Source: Aquincola agrisoli (lineage in GTDB: Bacteria > Pseudomonadota > Gammaproteobacteria > Burkholderiales > Burkholderiaceae_C). From it: DNA of 64,000 bases. The translations under genes were made by a program, and so were the position numbers. The number at the start of each line of letters is the position of its first letter. The stretch's first letter is position 1. Shown piece by piece: positions 1-8,128 of the stretch. The stretch lies in contig NZ_JAZIBG010000056.1 of the NCBI RefSeq assembly GCF_036621135.1, positions 1 through 64,000 of the forward strand, read 5' to 3'. The notes beneath the pieces are model-generated. The model saw only the letters and a program-made list of their open reading frames with translations, ran no database searches and was not told the origin of the DNA.

Positions 1-123
1 TTTCGACCTTCGCCTTGCGGCTTCAGGTACTCGCCTTCAAACGCCCACACTTATCGGCTGTAACTTTTTAAAGAACTCGACCTTCCGGTCGCATCACCAA
101 TCTCGTTTACCGTGATCAGCGAA
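1..123 (-). other. rRNA operon leader (boxA region), 16S gene lies off the left edge
   Basis: Read on the minus strand, this stretch contains a boxA-like TTCTTTAAAA (about 66-75) followed by the block ACAGCCGATAAGTGTGGGCG (about 43-62). From memory this block is typical of the leader ahead of 16S rRNA in Burkholderiales. The 16S gene itself would start left of position 1 and is not in the window. The boxA element recruits the Nus antitermination factors in known rrn operons. The alternative is an internal transcribed spacer, but the strong promoter directly upstream argues for a leader. Confidence 0.65.
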
Positions 124-130
124 GACAGTG

Positions 131-160
131 ATTATGACTTGATTTTTAAATCCCTGTCAA
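131..160 (-). promoter_or_regulatory. Strong sigma-70 promoter of the rRNA operon (proximal)
   Basis: The minus strand has a perfect -35 hexamer TTGACA (155-160), an 18-nt spacer and a -10 hexamer CATAAT (131-136), predicting a start near 124. It faces the boxA leader at 1-123. The segment just after the predicted start (CTTCGCTGATCACG, 111-124) recurs after a second promoter at 280-309. Hexamers and spacing are seen directly; the rRNA assignment is inferred from the leader. Confidence 0.7.
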
Positions 161-279
161 ACACTTGGTCTTTGCAGCCGCTGCAGCGATCTATCCACCA
201 CCTCAGCCACCAACCACCGCAAACCTCACATCGCCCGCCCCTCCCAGGGCAGAACGCTGCGTGATCAGCGAAGCCTTCG

Positions 280-309
280 ACTGTAGCACGGCAACTGCAA
301 GCAATGCAA
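280..309 (-). promoter_or_regulatory. Possible second, distal rRNA promoter
   Basis: The minus strand carries TTGCAT (304-309), an 18-nt spacer and TACAGT (280-285). At the same distance downstream as in the proximal promoter it has an identical 14-nt block, CTTCGCTGATCACG (260-273). The matching spacing and repeated start-site region suggest a tandem duplicated promoter 149 bp upstream of the proximal one. The hexamers are weaker than those of the proximal promoter, so its activity is uncertain. Confidence 0.4.
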
Positions 310-419
310 CCTCCCGCAGAACGCCTTTGCCAGCACGGCTCCAACTACTGGAGCGTCGCCGCACCGAGCGCGGTGCTGGGCGCTCAGGGCCGCGCGCGCT
401 TGTGCGTGATCCTCAGTTG

Positions 420-811
420 CCACAGCAGCTTGGTTTGACGCCTGCGCTTGTACGCCGCACTGTTGTCCGTCATCACACCGGTCTCACCACGCCCAGCCGC
501 TCACAGTAGCGCAGCGCCGCCGGCAGAAACATGCAGGCAGTGGCACTGGCCTCGTCCGCCAACACCAGGCTGAGGCCAACGCGCGAGTGGTCGCCGATGG
601 CCATGGGCAATGACTGCCAACCCGCGCTGCGCCTGCGGTTGCCCGCCCCCCCCCCGCGGTGGTCAAGCTGCGCGATTCCGCCGAACTTCTTCATGTTCAG
701 GCGCAGCAACTCGCCCGCAGCGGCTCGCTCGTAGCGGCGCACGGTTGGCAAGTCCTGCGGCAAAGGCGGCTTCGCCAACACGGCGCCCTGGCAGAGCAAG
801 CGCATCGGCAC
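420..811 (-). pseudogene. IS481-family transposase remnant
   Basis: The translation keeps the central DDE part of IS481-type transposases. It reads VRRYERAAAGELL, then an IGDHSRVGLSLVLADE segment that resembles the usual DDHSR...DE motif. After a frameshift near 475 it continues as VMTDNSAAY, the second catalytic Asp region. The N-terminal helix-turn-helix and the C-terminal catalytic Glu region are not recognisable. Several indels make the gene non-functional. No terminal inverted repeats were found. The remnant lies just upstream of the rRNA promoters. Confidence 0.6.
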
Positions 812-1110
812 CGGGGGCTGCCATGGTGGCGCGAACTGCAGTCCCGAAGACCCCGCGTTGACGGCGTCGCTGCCACCGCGCGGCTTTGCGCAGGCTCAGC
901 ATGTTGCTGGCGCAACGCATCTGCGGCTACGCCTGCACCCGGGCTGGCAGACGTGTGCGACCACAACGCGTGCGCAACGGCCGGGTGGCGCAGACGGCCG
1001 TCGGACGCGGCCGGGCGCTGCCCGATCGGTATCGACGCCGCACCAAGCAGCGCATGCACGGCATGCTTCGGCTGTGCCACCTACGCTGGGGACTGCGATC
1101 GCCCCCTCAT

Positions 1111-1477
1111 CGCCCGGGTGGGGCATGGTCCGGAAGGCGCCAACCCCAGCTTCATCCTCACTAGCGTGACGGTCGCCCTGAGTTGCTTGTCCTACAAGCA
1201 CCTTGGAGCCGGGGCCGAGAACTGCATCAAGGACGCGCGGATCGACCTGTCTGGGCGCCGCGCCAATAGCCGCCGCTTCTGGGCCAACCCGGTGCGCCTG
1301 TCGCTGGCCGCGCCGGCCTACAGCCACGCGCTGGTGGCCACCGTGCCGACCCACGCCAGCACGGCCACCATTCGCGTGCGCCTGCCCGTGATCGCCAAAG
1401 CCCTCGTGCGCAACAGCCGGCACGTGGACATGATGCTGGGTCGCACTACGGCTTCGACAACGCAGCGCGGGCGCTGA
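1111..1477 (+). pseudogene. IS1380-family transposase C-terminal remnant
   Basis: The translated stretch matches the family's C-terminal order: GANPSFILTS, then GAENCIKDARIDL (family form ENRIKE..LDL with the catalytic Glu), then ANPVRLSLAAPAYSHAL (family form ANQLRLWF.S.AYVL.AL), then ATIRVRLPVIAKALVRNSR (family form GTIRLKLLKIGA.V..S.RR). The N-terminal half is missing or unreadable and no terminal repeats are visible. This is a decayed insertion sequence between two other IS remnants. Confidence 0.6.
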
Positions 1478-1629
1478 CTCCGTAAAACCGCTCCAGTGCC
1501 TCCCCGGCGCGTTGGCAGGCAACAGGGGTAATAGGGCGATACGCCCGCAAAGCTATCCACCGCCCCGCCCGCCCCGCTTGCAACACTGCGCCGGCGAAGC
1601 CACAACAACCTCGCACCGTCGGGTCCACC

Positions 1630-2091
1630 TGCGGCGGTGGTCAAAGCCATGAGGCGGCGGCTTCGCCCCACTGACGGGCTACCTGGCCAAAACCGACGCG
1701 GTCGACGCGCGCATGCTGCGGACTTCGCCGCGGTGCCGCTGCCTGGTTCCCCTCGGCAGCTTCTTGTGGCGATCGGCCACCCGCCGCAGCGATGGCCGGC
1801 CGCGCTGGTGACGTGCCGTCGACACCTGCTGACCATGGCGCTCATGACCCCCTATCGAGGCCCCCCCACCGTGACAGCCATCAACGCGCGGCTCGACGAG
1901 ATCGAGGCTCAGATGCTGGCCACGTGCGCGAACACTTGCCGAGCTCGACATGGCCGCGCCGACGCCAGCCGCCGCCACCGGCCATCAACAAGGACTTCGA
2001 CACGCGCCCGGTCACGCCAGCAAACTCCCAAGGTGGCCCTGGCGCGGCCTGCATGCTCAAGCTTCTGGCCACACGGCGGCAGAATGGCGCC
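1630..2091 (+). pseudogene. IS110-family transposase remnant
   Basis: Pieces of an IS110-type transposase occur in order but in different frames. They are AVVKAM (compare AVVNPRQ), YLAKTDAVDARMLRT (a hallmark of the DEDD catalytic domain), LVTCRRHLLTM (compare LVTRRRQL), then PKVALA and ACMLKLLATRRQNGA (compare ACMRKLL). At least two frameshifts and large deletions make it inactive. Its last fragment runs in frame into the start of the DUF2760 gene at 2092, so the IS end lies right at that gene's 5' end. Confidence 0.65.
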
Positions 2092-2688
2092 ATGAACGAC
2101 ACACTGACGCCGCCGGGCTTCCTCCGCCGCATCCCGCTCGCTGTCGCGAGCTTCTTTCGCGTGCTCTTCGACGGTGAATTCGCGGCTCGCGTGGTGGCTC
2201 TGCGCAGTGGCCCCCCAGCCTCTGCAACGCCCTCGCCGACTCCACCCGTGGCCCCCGTTGCACCGCTCAAGGCGGCCCCGGTGCCTGCTCCGTCAGCGCT
2301 GCGCGATACCTCGCCCGACTCGGCGCTGCAACTCCTCGCGCTGTTGCAGCGCGACGGCCGGCTGATCGACTTCGCGCACGAGAACCTGACCGGCCACGCC
2401 GATGCCGACATCGGCGCCGCCGCGCGGCTGGTGCACGAAGGCGTCGGCAAGGTGCTGCGCGAACACTTCTTGATCGAACCGGTGCGCAGCGAGCCCGAAG
2501 GCAGCCGCATCGTGCTGGAAGCCGGCTTCGATGCCGCCGCGCACAAGCTCACCGGCCGTGTCGCCGGCGAGCCGCCGTTCAAGGGCAGCCTGGGCCACCG
2601 CGGCTGGCGCGTCGCCGAGGTGCGGTTGCCGCAGCTGGCCGAGCGGCACGATGCACGCGTCATCGCCCCGGCGGAGATCGAGCTGTGA
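2092..2688 (+). CDS. DUF2760 domain protein, first gene of a double-Hsp70 operon
   Basis: This 198-residue protein begins with an amphipathic or hydrophobic segment (about residues 10-35, RRIPLAVASFFRVLF). A Pro/Ala-rich linker follows (about 40-70), then a compact C-terminal domain of about 120 residues ending VIAPAEIEL. I recognise it as the DUF2760 family, whose function is unknown. I chose ATG 2092; the frame is open upstream only because it reads into the IS110 remnant. The stop overlaps the GTG start of the next gene (GTGA), implying translational coupling with the Hsp70-like proteins. A role as cofactor or membrane adaptor of those chaperones is inference from context. Confidence 0.8.
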   Translation: MNDTLTPPGFLRRIPLAVASFFRVLFDGEFAARVVALRSGPPASATPSPTPPVAPVAPLKAAPVPAPSALRDTSPDSALQLLALLQRDGRLIDFAHENLTGHADADIGAAARLVHEGVGKVLREHFLIEPVRSEPEGSRIVLEAGFDAAAHKLTGRVAGEPPFKGSLGHRGWRVAEVRLPQLAERHDARVIAPAEIEL

Positions 2689-4532
2689 GCGAAGCGCGCT
2701 ACCGGATCGGCATCGACCTCGGCACCACGCACTGCGCGCTGGCCTATGTGGATACCGCGGCGACCGACGGCGACGCCGTCGCCGGCACGGTGCTGCAGGT
2801 GCCGCAGCTGAGCGCGCCGGGGTCGGTCGAGGCCCTGCCGTTGCTGCCTTCTTTCCTGTACCTCCCGCACCCCGACGAACTGGCGCCCGGCGACTTGGCC
2901 CTGCCCTGGTCCGCCGAGGGCCGCGAGATCGTCGGCGAGCTGGCCCGCAGCCGCGGCCAGGGCACGCCGATCCGGCTCGTCGCCAGCGCCAAGAGCTGGC
3001 TCTGCCATCCGGGCGTGGACCGGCGCGCCGCCATCCTGCCCAACGACGCGCCGGAAGAAGTGGCGCGCGTGTCGCCGCTCGAGGCATCGACGCGCTACCT
3101 GCAGCACCTGCGCCGCGCCTGGGACCATGCGCATCCCGATGCGCCCTTCGTCGACCAGGACGTCACCGTCACCATCCCCGCATCGTTCGACCCGTCGGCG
3201 CGCGAGCTGACGGCCGAGGCGGCGCAGGCGATCGGCTGCCGGCAACTGACGCTGCTCGAGGAACCGCAGGCCGCGCTGTACAGCTGGATCCAGGGCAGCG
3301 CCGGCGGCTGGCGCAAACAGGTGCGGCCGGGCGACGTGCTGCTCGTCGTCGACGTGGGCGGCGGCACCAGCGACTTCTCGCTGATCGCCGTGCTGGAGAC
3401 CGAAGGCAACCTGGAACTGCGGCGCGTCGCCGTCGGCGACCACATCCTGCTGGGCGGCGACAACATGGACCTGGCGCTTGCGCACACGGTGGCCGCCAAG
3501 CTCGCCTCGGGCAACGGCACGAAGCTCGACGCATGGCAGATGCGCGCGCTGACCTATGCCTGCCGCGCCGCGAAGGAAACGCTGCTGGTCGACTCCGACG
3601 TCCAGGTGCAGCCCATCGTCGTGCCCAGCCGCGGCTCGCGCCTGATCGGCGGCAGCCTGCGCACCGAACTCACGCGCGATGAAGTGAACCAGGTCGTGCT
3701 GAACGGCTTCTTCCCGGAAGTGGCGGCCTCGGCCCGGCCCATCAGCCGCGTGCGGGCGGGCCTGGCACAGCTCGGCCTGCCCTACGCGCAGGACGCGGCG
3801 GTCACGCGGCACCTGGCGGCCTTCCTAGGCAAGCAGGTGGGCGCGCTCGAAGAACTGCCCGGCTTCACCGCCTCTGGGGGCGCGAGCTTCCTGCACCCGA
3901 CCGCGGTGCTGCTGAACGGCGGTGTGCTCAAGTCCGGCCTGCTGGCGCAACGCACGATGGACGTGCTGAACGCCTGGCTGGCCGCCGAAGGCGCGGCGCC
4001 GGCGCGGCTGCTGGCGGGTGCCGACTTCGACCTCGCGGTGGCCCGGGGTGCCGCTTACTACGGCCATGTGCGCCATGGCCGCGGCGTGCGCATCCGCGGC
4101 GGCACGGCGTTCTCGTACTACGTCGCGGTGGAGTCGGCGGTGCCCGCGGTGCCGGGGTTCGAGCCGCCGGTGCAGGCCCTGTGCATCGCGCCGTTCGGCA
4201 TGGAGGAAGGCAGCGCAGCCGACCTGCCGGCGCAGGAGTTCGGCCTCGTCGTCGGCGAGCCGGTGCAGTTTCGCTTCTTCAGCTCGTCGGTGCGGCGGCA
4301 GGACCAGGTCGGCACGCTGCTCGACGGGTGGGACGACGAGGAGCTGCAGGAACTGGACGCCATCCACGCCAGCCTGCCGGCCGATGGCCGACAGGCCGGC
4401 GAGGTGGTTGCGGTCCGCCTCGAAGCGCGCGTGTCGGAAGCCGGCACGCTCGAACTCGCCGCGCTGCCGCGCAGCGGGCCGGAGCGCTGGAAGATCGAGT
4501 TCGACGTGCGTGGCCAGGGCCTGCAGGGATGA
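2685..4532 (+). CDS. Hsp70-like protein (615 aa), divergent from DnaK
   Basis: The actin-fold ATPase of the Hsp70 superfamily is clear: phosphate-1 loop GIDLGTTH at about residues 9-16, phosphate-2 motif VVDVGGGTSD near 222, GGDNMDLALA near 258, and an adenosine loop LLNGGVL near 410. The C-terminal ~170 residues do not resemble the DnaK peptide-binding domain with its helical lid. The start is GTG at 2685, overlapping the DUF2760 stop. The gene sits with DUF2760 and a second Hsp70-like protein, without dnaJ or grpE nearby. It is probably an ATP-driven chaperone-like partner in a dedicated complex; the client is unknown. Confidence 0.88.
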   Translation: MSEARYRIGIDLGTTHCALAYVDTAATDGDAVAGTVLQVPQLSAPGSVEALPLLPSFLYLPHPDELAPGDLALPWSAEGREIVGELARSRGQGTPIRLVASAKSWLCHPGVDRRAAILPNDAPEEVARVSPLEASTRYLQHLRRAWDHAHPDAPFVDQDVTVTIPASFDPSARELTAEAAQAIGCRQLTLLEEPQAALYSWIQGSAGGWRKQVRPGDVLLVVDVGGGTSDFSLIAVLETEGNLELRRVAVGDHILLGGDNMDLALAHTVAAKLASGNGTKLDAWQMRALTYACRAAKETLLVDSDVQVQPIVVPSRGSRLIGGSLRTELTRDEVNQVVLNGFFPEVAASARPISRVRAGLAQLGLPYAQDAAVTRHLAAFLGKQVGALEELPGFTASGGASFLHPTAVLLNGGVLKSGLLAQRTMDVLNAWLAAEGAAPARLLAGADFDLAVARGAAYYGHVRHGRGVRIRGGTAFSYYVAVESAVPAVPGFEPPVQALCIAPFGMEEGSAADLPAQEFGLVVGEPVQFRFFSSSVRRQDQVGTLLDGWDDEELQELDAIHASLPADGRQAGEVVAVRLEARVSEAGTLELAALPRSGPERWKIEFDVRGQGLQG

Positions 4533-4566
4533 GTCACCGAGTGCCTCGGGAGGCGGGCCGCCCGCG

Positions 4567-7350
4567 ATGATCATCGGCATCGACCTCGGCACGACGCACA
4601 CCGTCGCCGCCTATGCCGACCCGGCGGGGGACGGCGAGATCCACCATCTCGAGATCGAGCAGCTCGTGGCGCCGGGCCAGGTCGCGGCCCGGCCGCAACT
4701 GGCCTCGCAGCGCTACCACCCGATGCCGGGCGAGATCGCGCCGGGCGATCTGCAGCTGCCCTGGCCGCAGGCCGACCCCGCGGGGCTGCAGGAAGTGGCC
4801 GTCGGCCAGCTCGCACGGCAGCTCGGCGCGCAGGTGCCCGGGCGGTTGGTCACCAGCGCGAAGAGCTGGCTCTCGCACGCCGCCGTGGACCGCACCGCCG
4901 CCATCCTGCCCTGGGGTGCCGAGCCTGAAGTGCCCAAGGTCTCGCCGCTCGTGGCCAGCGCCAGCTACCTCGCGCACGTGCGCGCCGCGTGGGACCACCG
5001 CTTCCCCGACCGACCACTGGCCGAGCAGCAGATCGTGCTGACCGTGCCCGCCTCGTTCGACGACGGCGCGCGCGTGCTGACGCTGGAAGCCGCGCGAATG
5101 GCCGGCCTGCCGGCGCCGCGCCTGCTGGAGGAGCCGCAGGCCGCTTTCCACGACTGGCTGCACCGCCACCGCGCGACGCTCGCCACGGACCTGGCAAGCA
5201 CGCGGCTGGTGCTGGTCTGCGACGTGGGCGGCGGCACCACCGACCTGAGCCTGATCCGCGTCGGCCCCGGCGCCACGCCGGGCGCCCCGCCCACACTGGA
5301 CCGCGTGGCCGTCGGCGAGCACCTGATGCTCGGCGGCGACAACATGGACCTGGCGCTCGCGCACCGGCTCGAAGCGCAATTGGGCGGGGGCGAGCGTCTG
5401 TCGGCAGCCCGGCTCGCGCAGCTCGTCGAGCGCAGCCGCGCGGCGAAGGAGGCGCTGCTGGCGGCCGATGCGCCGCATCGGCTGGGCGTCACCCTGCTCG
5501 GCGGCGGCTCCCGGCTGGTGCGCGGCGCCCGCACGGTGGAACTGACGCGCAGCGACGTCGAGGCCTGGCTGGTCGACGGCTTCTTTCCACGGGTGGCCGC
5601 GACAGACAAGCCCGCACGGCTGCGCGGCGGGTTGGTGGCCTTCGGCCTGCCCTATGCCAGCGACGCGGCCATCACCCGCCACGTCGCGGCCTTCCTGCAG
5701 CAGCACGCCGGCGCCGTCGCGGCCGCGCTGGGCGATACGCACCGCGGCGCGGCACACGCGGTGCCCGACACGCTGCTGCTGAACGGCGGCGTGTTCCGCG
5801 CCGCGGCGCTGCGAGACCGGCTGCTGGCCACGCTCGGCGATTGGCGCGGCGCGCCGTTGCGGCTGCTCGGCGACGCGGACCCGGACCTCGCGGTGGCCCG
5901 CGGCGCGGTGGCGCACGCGCTGGCCCGGCTCGGCCATGCACCGCGCATTGGCGGCGGCTCCGCGCGCAGCTACTTCCTGCTGCAGGGCGAGGGCCGGCCG
6001 GCCGTCTGCCTGCTGCCGCAGGGCAGCGCCGAGGGCGAGGAACGGCGGCTGGCCGACCGCCGCTTCGTGCTGCGGGTGGGCGAGCCCGTCAGGTTCCACC
6101 TCGCATCGCAGACCGCGGCGGCCTCGGGCCACGCGCCGGCCGCGGGCGAACTCGTCGAGCTGGCTCCGGGCGATCACGTGCGCCTGCCTCCCATCGCCAC
6201 GGTCGTCTCGGCGGCGGGTGAGCAGCAGCGCGACATCTCGGTCGAGCTTGCGACGCGGCTCACCGAACTCGGCACGCTGGAGCTGCACTGCATCTCGCCG
6301 GACGACGCGGCGCGCCGCTGGCAGCTGGAGTTCCAGCTGCGGGGTGCGACCGGCGAGGACGAGGGCACCGGCGACAGCCCGGCAGCGGACGCGCCGCCCC
6401 CGGGCTTCGACGACGCCTTGCAGCGCATCGACCGTGTGTTCGGCTCGCGCAGCGCGCCAGTGGACCCGAAGGACGTGAAGCAGTTGCGCGCGCAGCTGGA
6501 ACGCGCACTCGGGGATCGGGACCGCTGGCCGCCGCCGCTGCTGCGCAGGCTGTTCGACGCGTTGTGGCAGCGCGCCCGCGGCCGGCGGCGCTCGTCCGAT
6601 CACGAGAGGCTGTGGCTCAACCTGGCGGGGTACTGCCTTCGGCCGGGCTTCGGCATGCCGCTGGACGACTGGCGGGTCGAACAGCTGTGGTCGATCTTCG
6701 AGTCCGGCGTGCAGCACCCGAAGGTCGCGCAAGTGGGCTCCGAGTGGTGGACGCTTTGGCGCCGAGTGGCGGGCGGGCTGACGGAAGCGGCCCAGTTGCG
6801 GCTGCTGCAGGACTTCGCTCAGAACCTGGAATCGGCCCGCAAGGGGGGCCCGAAGCTGCCCGCCAACGTCGTGCGCGGCGCGGTCGACGACATGCTGCGC
6901 CTGGGCGCCGCGCTGGAGCGCATACCCGCGGAACACAAGGTCGAGGTGGGCGATTGGCTGCTCGACAGGCTGGCCAACGCGCCACCTGCCGAAGATCCGC
7001 TGCTGCTGTGGGCGCTGGGGCGCCTGGGCTCCCGCCAGCCGCTGCACGGCAGCGCCCATGCCGTGGTGCCGCCCGAAGCCGCCGCGCGCTGGCTGACCGC
7101 CGTGCTGGCCAAGGACTGGAAGCGCGTGGAAGGCGCGGCCTTCGCGGCGGCGCACATCGCGCGCCGCACGGACGACCGCGCGCGCGACCTGCCCGAAGCC
7201 TTGCGGGAAGAAGTCGTGGCCCGCCTGGAGGCCGCGCGCGCGGCGCCGGGCTGGATCACGATGGTGCGCGAAGGCGGCGCGCTCGACGAAGAAGCCACGC
7301 GGCATGCCTACGGCGAGGCGCTGCCGGCGGGTTTGAAGCTCGTCGCCTGA
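4567..7350 (+). CDS. Hsp70-like protein with C-terminal DUF3731 region (927 aa)
   Basis: The N-terminal ~580 residues form a second divergent Hsp70 ATPase. Motifs are GIDLGTTHTV at residues 3-12, CDVGGGTTD near 218, GGDNMDLALA near 258 and LLLNGGVF near 403. The remaining ~310 residues (from about 615) are an alpha-helical region rich in Trp, Arg and Leu that I assign to DUF3731. That is far longer than DnaK (about 640 residues). I chose ATG 4567 because it starts directly on the phosphate-1 motif; the gene follows the first Hsp70 by 34 nt. Both proteins share the SAKSWLSH/SAKSWLCH block and the GGDNMDLA block, so they look like ancient duplicates. The partner and client are unknown. Confidence 0.88.
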   Translation: MIIGIDLGTTHTVAAYADPAGDGEIHHLEIEQLVAPGQVAARPQLASQRYHPMPGEIAPGDLQLPWPQADPAGLQEVAVGQLARQLGAQVPGRLVTSAKSWLSHAAVDRTAAILPWGAEPEVPKVSPLVASASYLAHVRAAWDHRFPDRPLAEQQIVLTVPASFDDGARVLTLEAARMAGLPAPRLLEEPQAAFHDWLHRHRATLATDLASTRLVLVCDVGGGTTDLSLIRVGPGATPGAPPTLDRVAVGEHLMLGGDNMDLALAHRLEAQLGGGERLSAARLAQLVERSRAAKEALLAADAPHRLGVTLLGGGSRLVRGARTVELTRSDVEAWLVDGFFPRVAATDKPARLRGGLVAFGLPYASDAAITRHVAAFLQQHAGAVAAALGDTHRGAAHAVPDTLLLNGGVFRAAALRDRLLATLGDWRGAPLRLLGDADPDLAVARGAVAHALARLGHAPRIGGGSARSYFLLQGEGRPAVCLLPQGSAEGEERRLADRRFVLRVGEPVRFHLASQTAAASGHAPAAGELVELAPGDHVRLPPIATVVSAAGEQQRDISVELATRLTELGTLELHCISPDDAARRWQLEFQLRGATGEDEGTGDSPAADAPPPGFDDALQRIDRVFGSRSAPVDPKDVKQLRAQLERALGDRDRWPPPLLRRLFDALWQRARGRRRSSDHERLWLNLAGYCLRPGFGMPLDDWRVEQLWSIFESGVQHPKVAQVGSEWWTLWRRVAGGLTEAAQLRLLQDFAQNLESARKGGPKLPANVVRGAVDDMLRLGAALERIPAEHKVEVGDWLLDRLANAPPAEDPLLLWALGRLGSRQPLHGSAHAVVPPEAAARWLTAVLAKDWKRVEGAAFAAAHIARRTDDRARDLPEALREEVVARLEAARAAPGWITMVREGGALDEEATRHAYGEALPAGLKLVA

Positions 7351-7366
7351 ATGCAAAAATCACAGC

Positions 7367-7627
7367 ATGACCGAACACACCAGCCCCATCGCCGAACGGC
7401 CCCCGCTGCCCGATCACCTCTGCGTCGAGCCCCGCAGCCCGCACCACGTCGCTGCCGTGCTGGAACATCCGATCGGCGTCCGCTTCAATGGACAGGAACG
7501 AGGCGACGTGGAGGAGTACTGTGTCAGCGAAGGCTGGATCAAGGTCGCCGCCGCCAAGGCACGCGACCGGCACGGCCGCCAGCTGCTGATGAAGATCAAG
7601 GGCCGCGTCGAGCCGTTCTACCGCTGA
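7367..7627 (+). CDS. DUF3297 family protein
   Basis: This short protein of 86 residues carries the family hallmarks VRFNGQERGDVEEYC and ISEGWI-like VSEGWIKV, ending KGRVEPFYR. No signal peptide or membrane segment is visible. Function is unknown; the family is common as a single small cytoplasmic protein in Proteobacteria. It follows the Hsp70 gene by 16 nt and may be read from the same transcript. The hairpin at 7676-7709 is its likely terminator. Confidence 0.8.
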   Translation: MTEHTSPIAERPPLPDHLCVEPRSPHHVAAVLEHPIGVRFNGQERGDVEEYCVSEGWIKVAAAKARDRHGRQLLMKIKGRVEPFYR

Positions 7628-7675
7628 GACAACGAGGGTGGTTGGGGTCTACGACGCCGGCCCTTACGAGCAAAG

Positions 7676-7709
7676 AAAAAGCCCAAGTCGTCGATCGACT
7701 TGGGCTTTT
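7676..7709. terminator. Bidirectional terminator between the DUF3297 gene and tmRNA
   Basis: A perfect 12-bp stem (AAGCCCAAGTCG, 7679-7690, and its complement, 7696-7707) closes a 5-nt loop. It is flanked by A-rich sequence on the left and T-rich on the right. It can act on the plus strand after the DUF3297 gene and on the minus strand after the tmRNA. Confidence 0.85.
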
Positions 7710-7719
7710 CAAACGATTT

Positions 7720-8092
7720 TGGTGGAGCCGGGGGGAATCGAACCCCCGTCCGCGAACCATCACCGGACAGTTCTACATGCGTAGCTGGCTGATTTGGAGT
7801 CTCACGCTGAGGTCGCGCAGCAGCACGCTACCTTTCACGCCAGTCACTTTATCTCGTCCTGAACCGAGTGACCCGGCTCAGAACCAGCCAATGTGAATGA
7901 CCTCTCAGCCTAGGATCTTGCGATCTTCGGCCCGGCCCATCGGCCAACCGTTGAGAGGCTCACCGGTGTTAAGCGGCGAGGGCGAAACGTTCGTCGTTCG
8001 CAGTTACTTTGTTTCCAGTGGTTTTACGAGCGAACTGGTGCTCGGCATGCCCTGCGCCGGATCCGTACCCACGTCGAAACCAGGTCGGCCCC
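7720..8092 (-). ncRNA. ssrA: Transfer-messenger RNA (tmRNA)
   Basis: The minus-strand RNA of about 373 nt begins GGGGCCG and ends CGGCTCC-ACCA; these form the 7-bp acceptor stem. The 5' part has the GGTTTCGACGTGGGT element and the 3' part a T-arm GGTTCGATTCC, so it has the tRNA-like half. An internal tag frame (7969-8001) encodes ANDERFALAA and then TAA, the tag usual in betaproteobacteria. With SmpB, tmRNA rescues stalled ribosomes and marks the nascent chain for proteolysis. This is a one-piece gene, not a permuted one. Confidence 0.97.
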
Positions 8093-8101
8093 AGGCCTCG
8101 T

Positions 8102-8128
8102 AGTTTAGGCGAGTTCCAGCCAATTCAA
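8102..8128 (-). promoter_or_regulatory. Possible tmRNA promoter inside the 3' end of gph
   Basis: On the minus strand a -10-like TAAACT (8102-8107) lies 9-10 nt ahead of the mature tmRNA 5' end at 8092. A -35-like TTGAAT (8123-8128) stands 15 nt further up. The spacing is short, so strength is uncertain. The location overlaps the last codons of gph. Confidence 0.35.

Noticed and set aside
4534..7356. Long minus-strand open frame opposite the second Hsp70 gene
   Set aside because: It mirrors the Hsp70 coding frame, and its translation has no recognisable domain.
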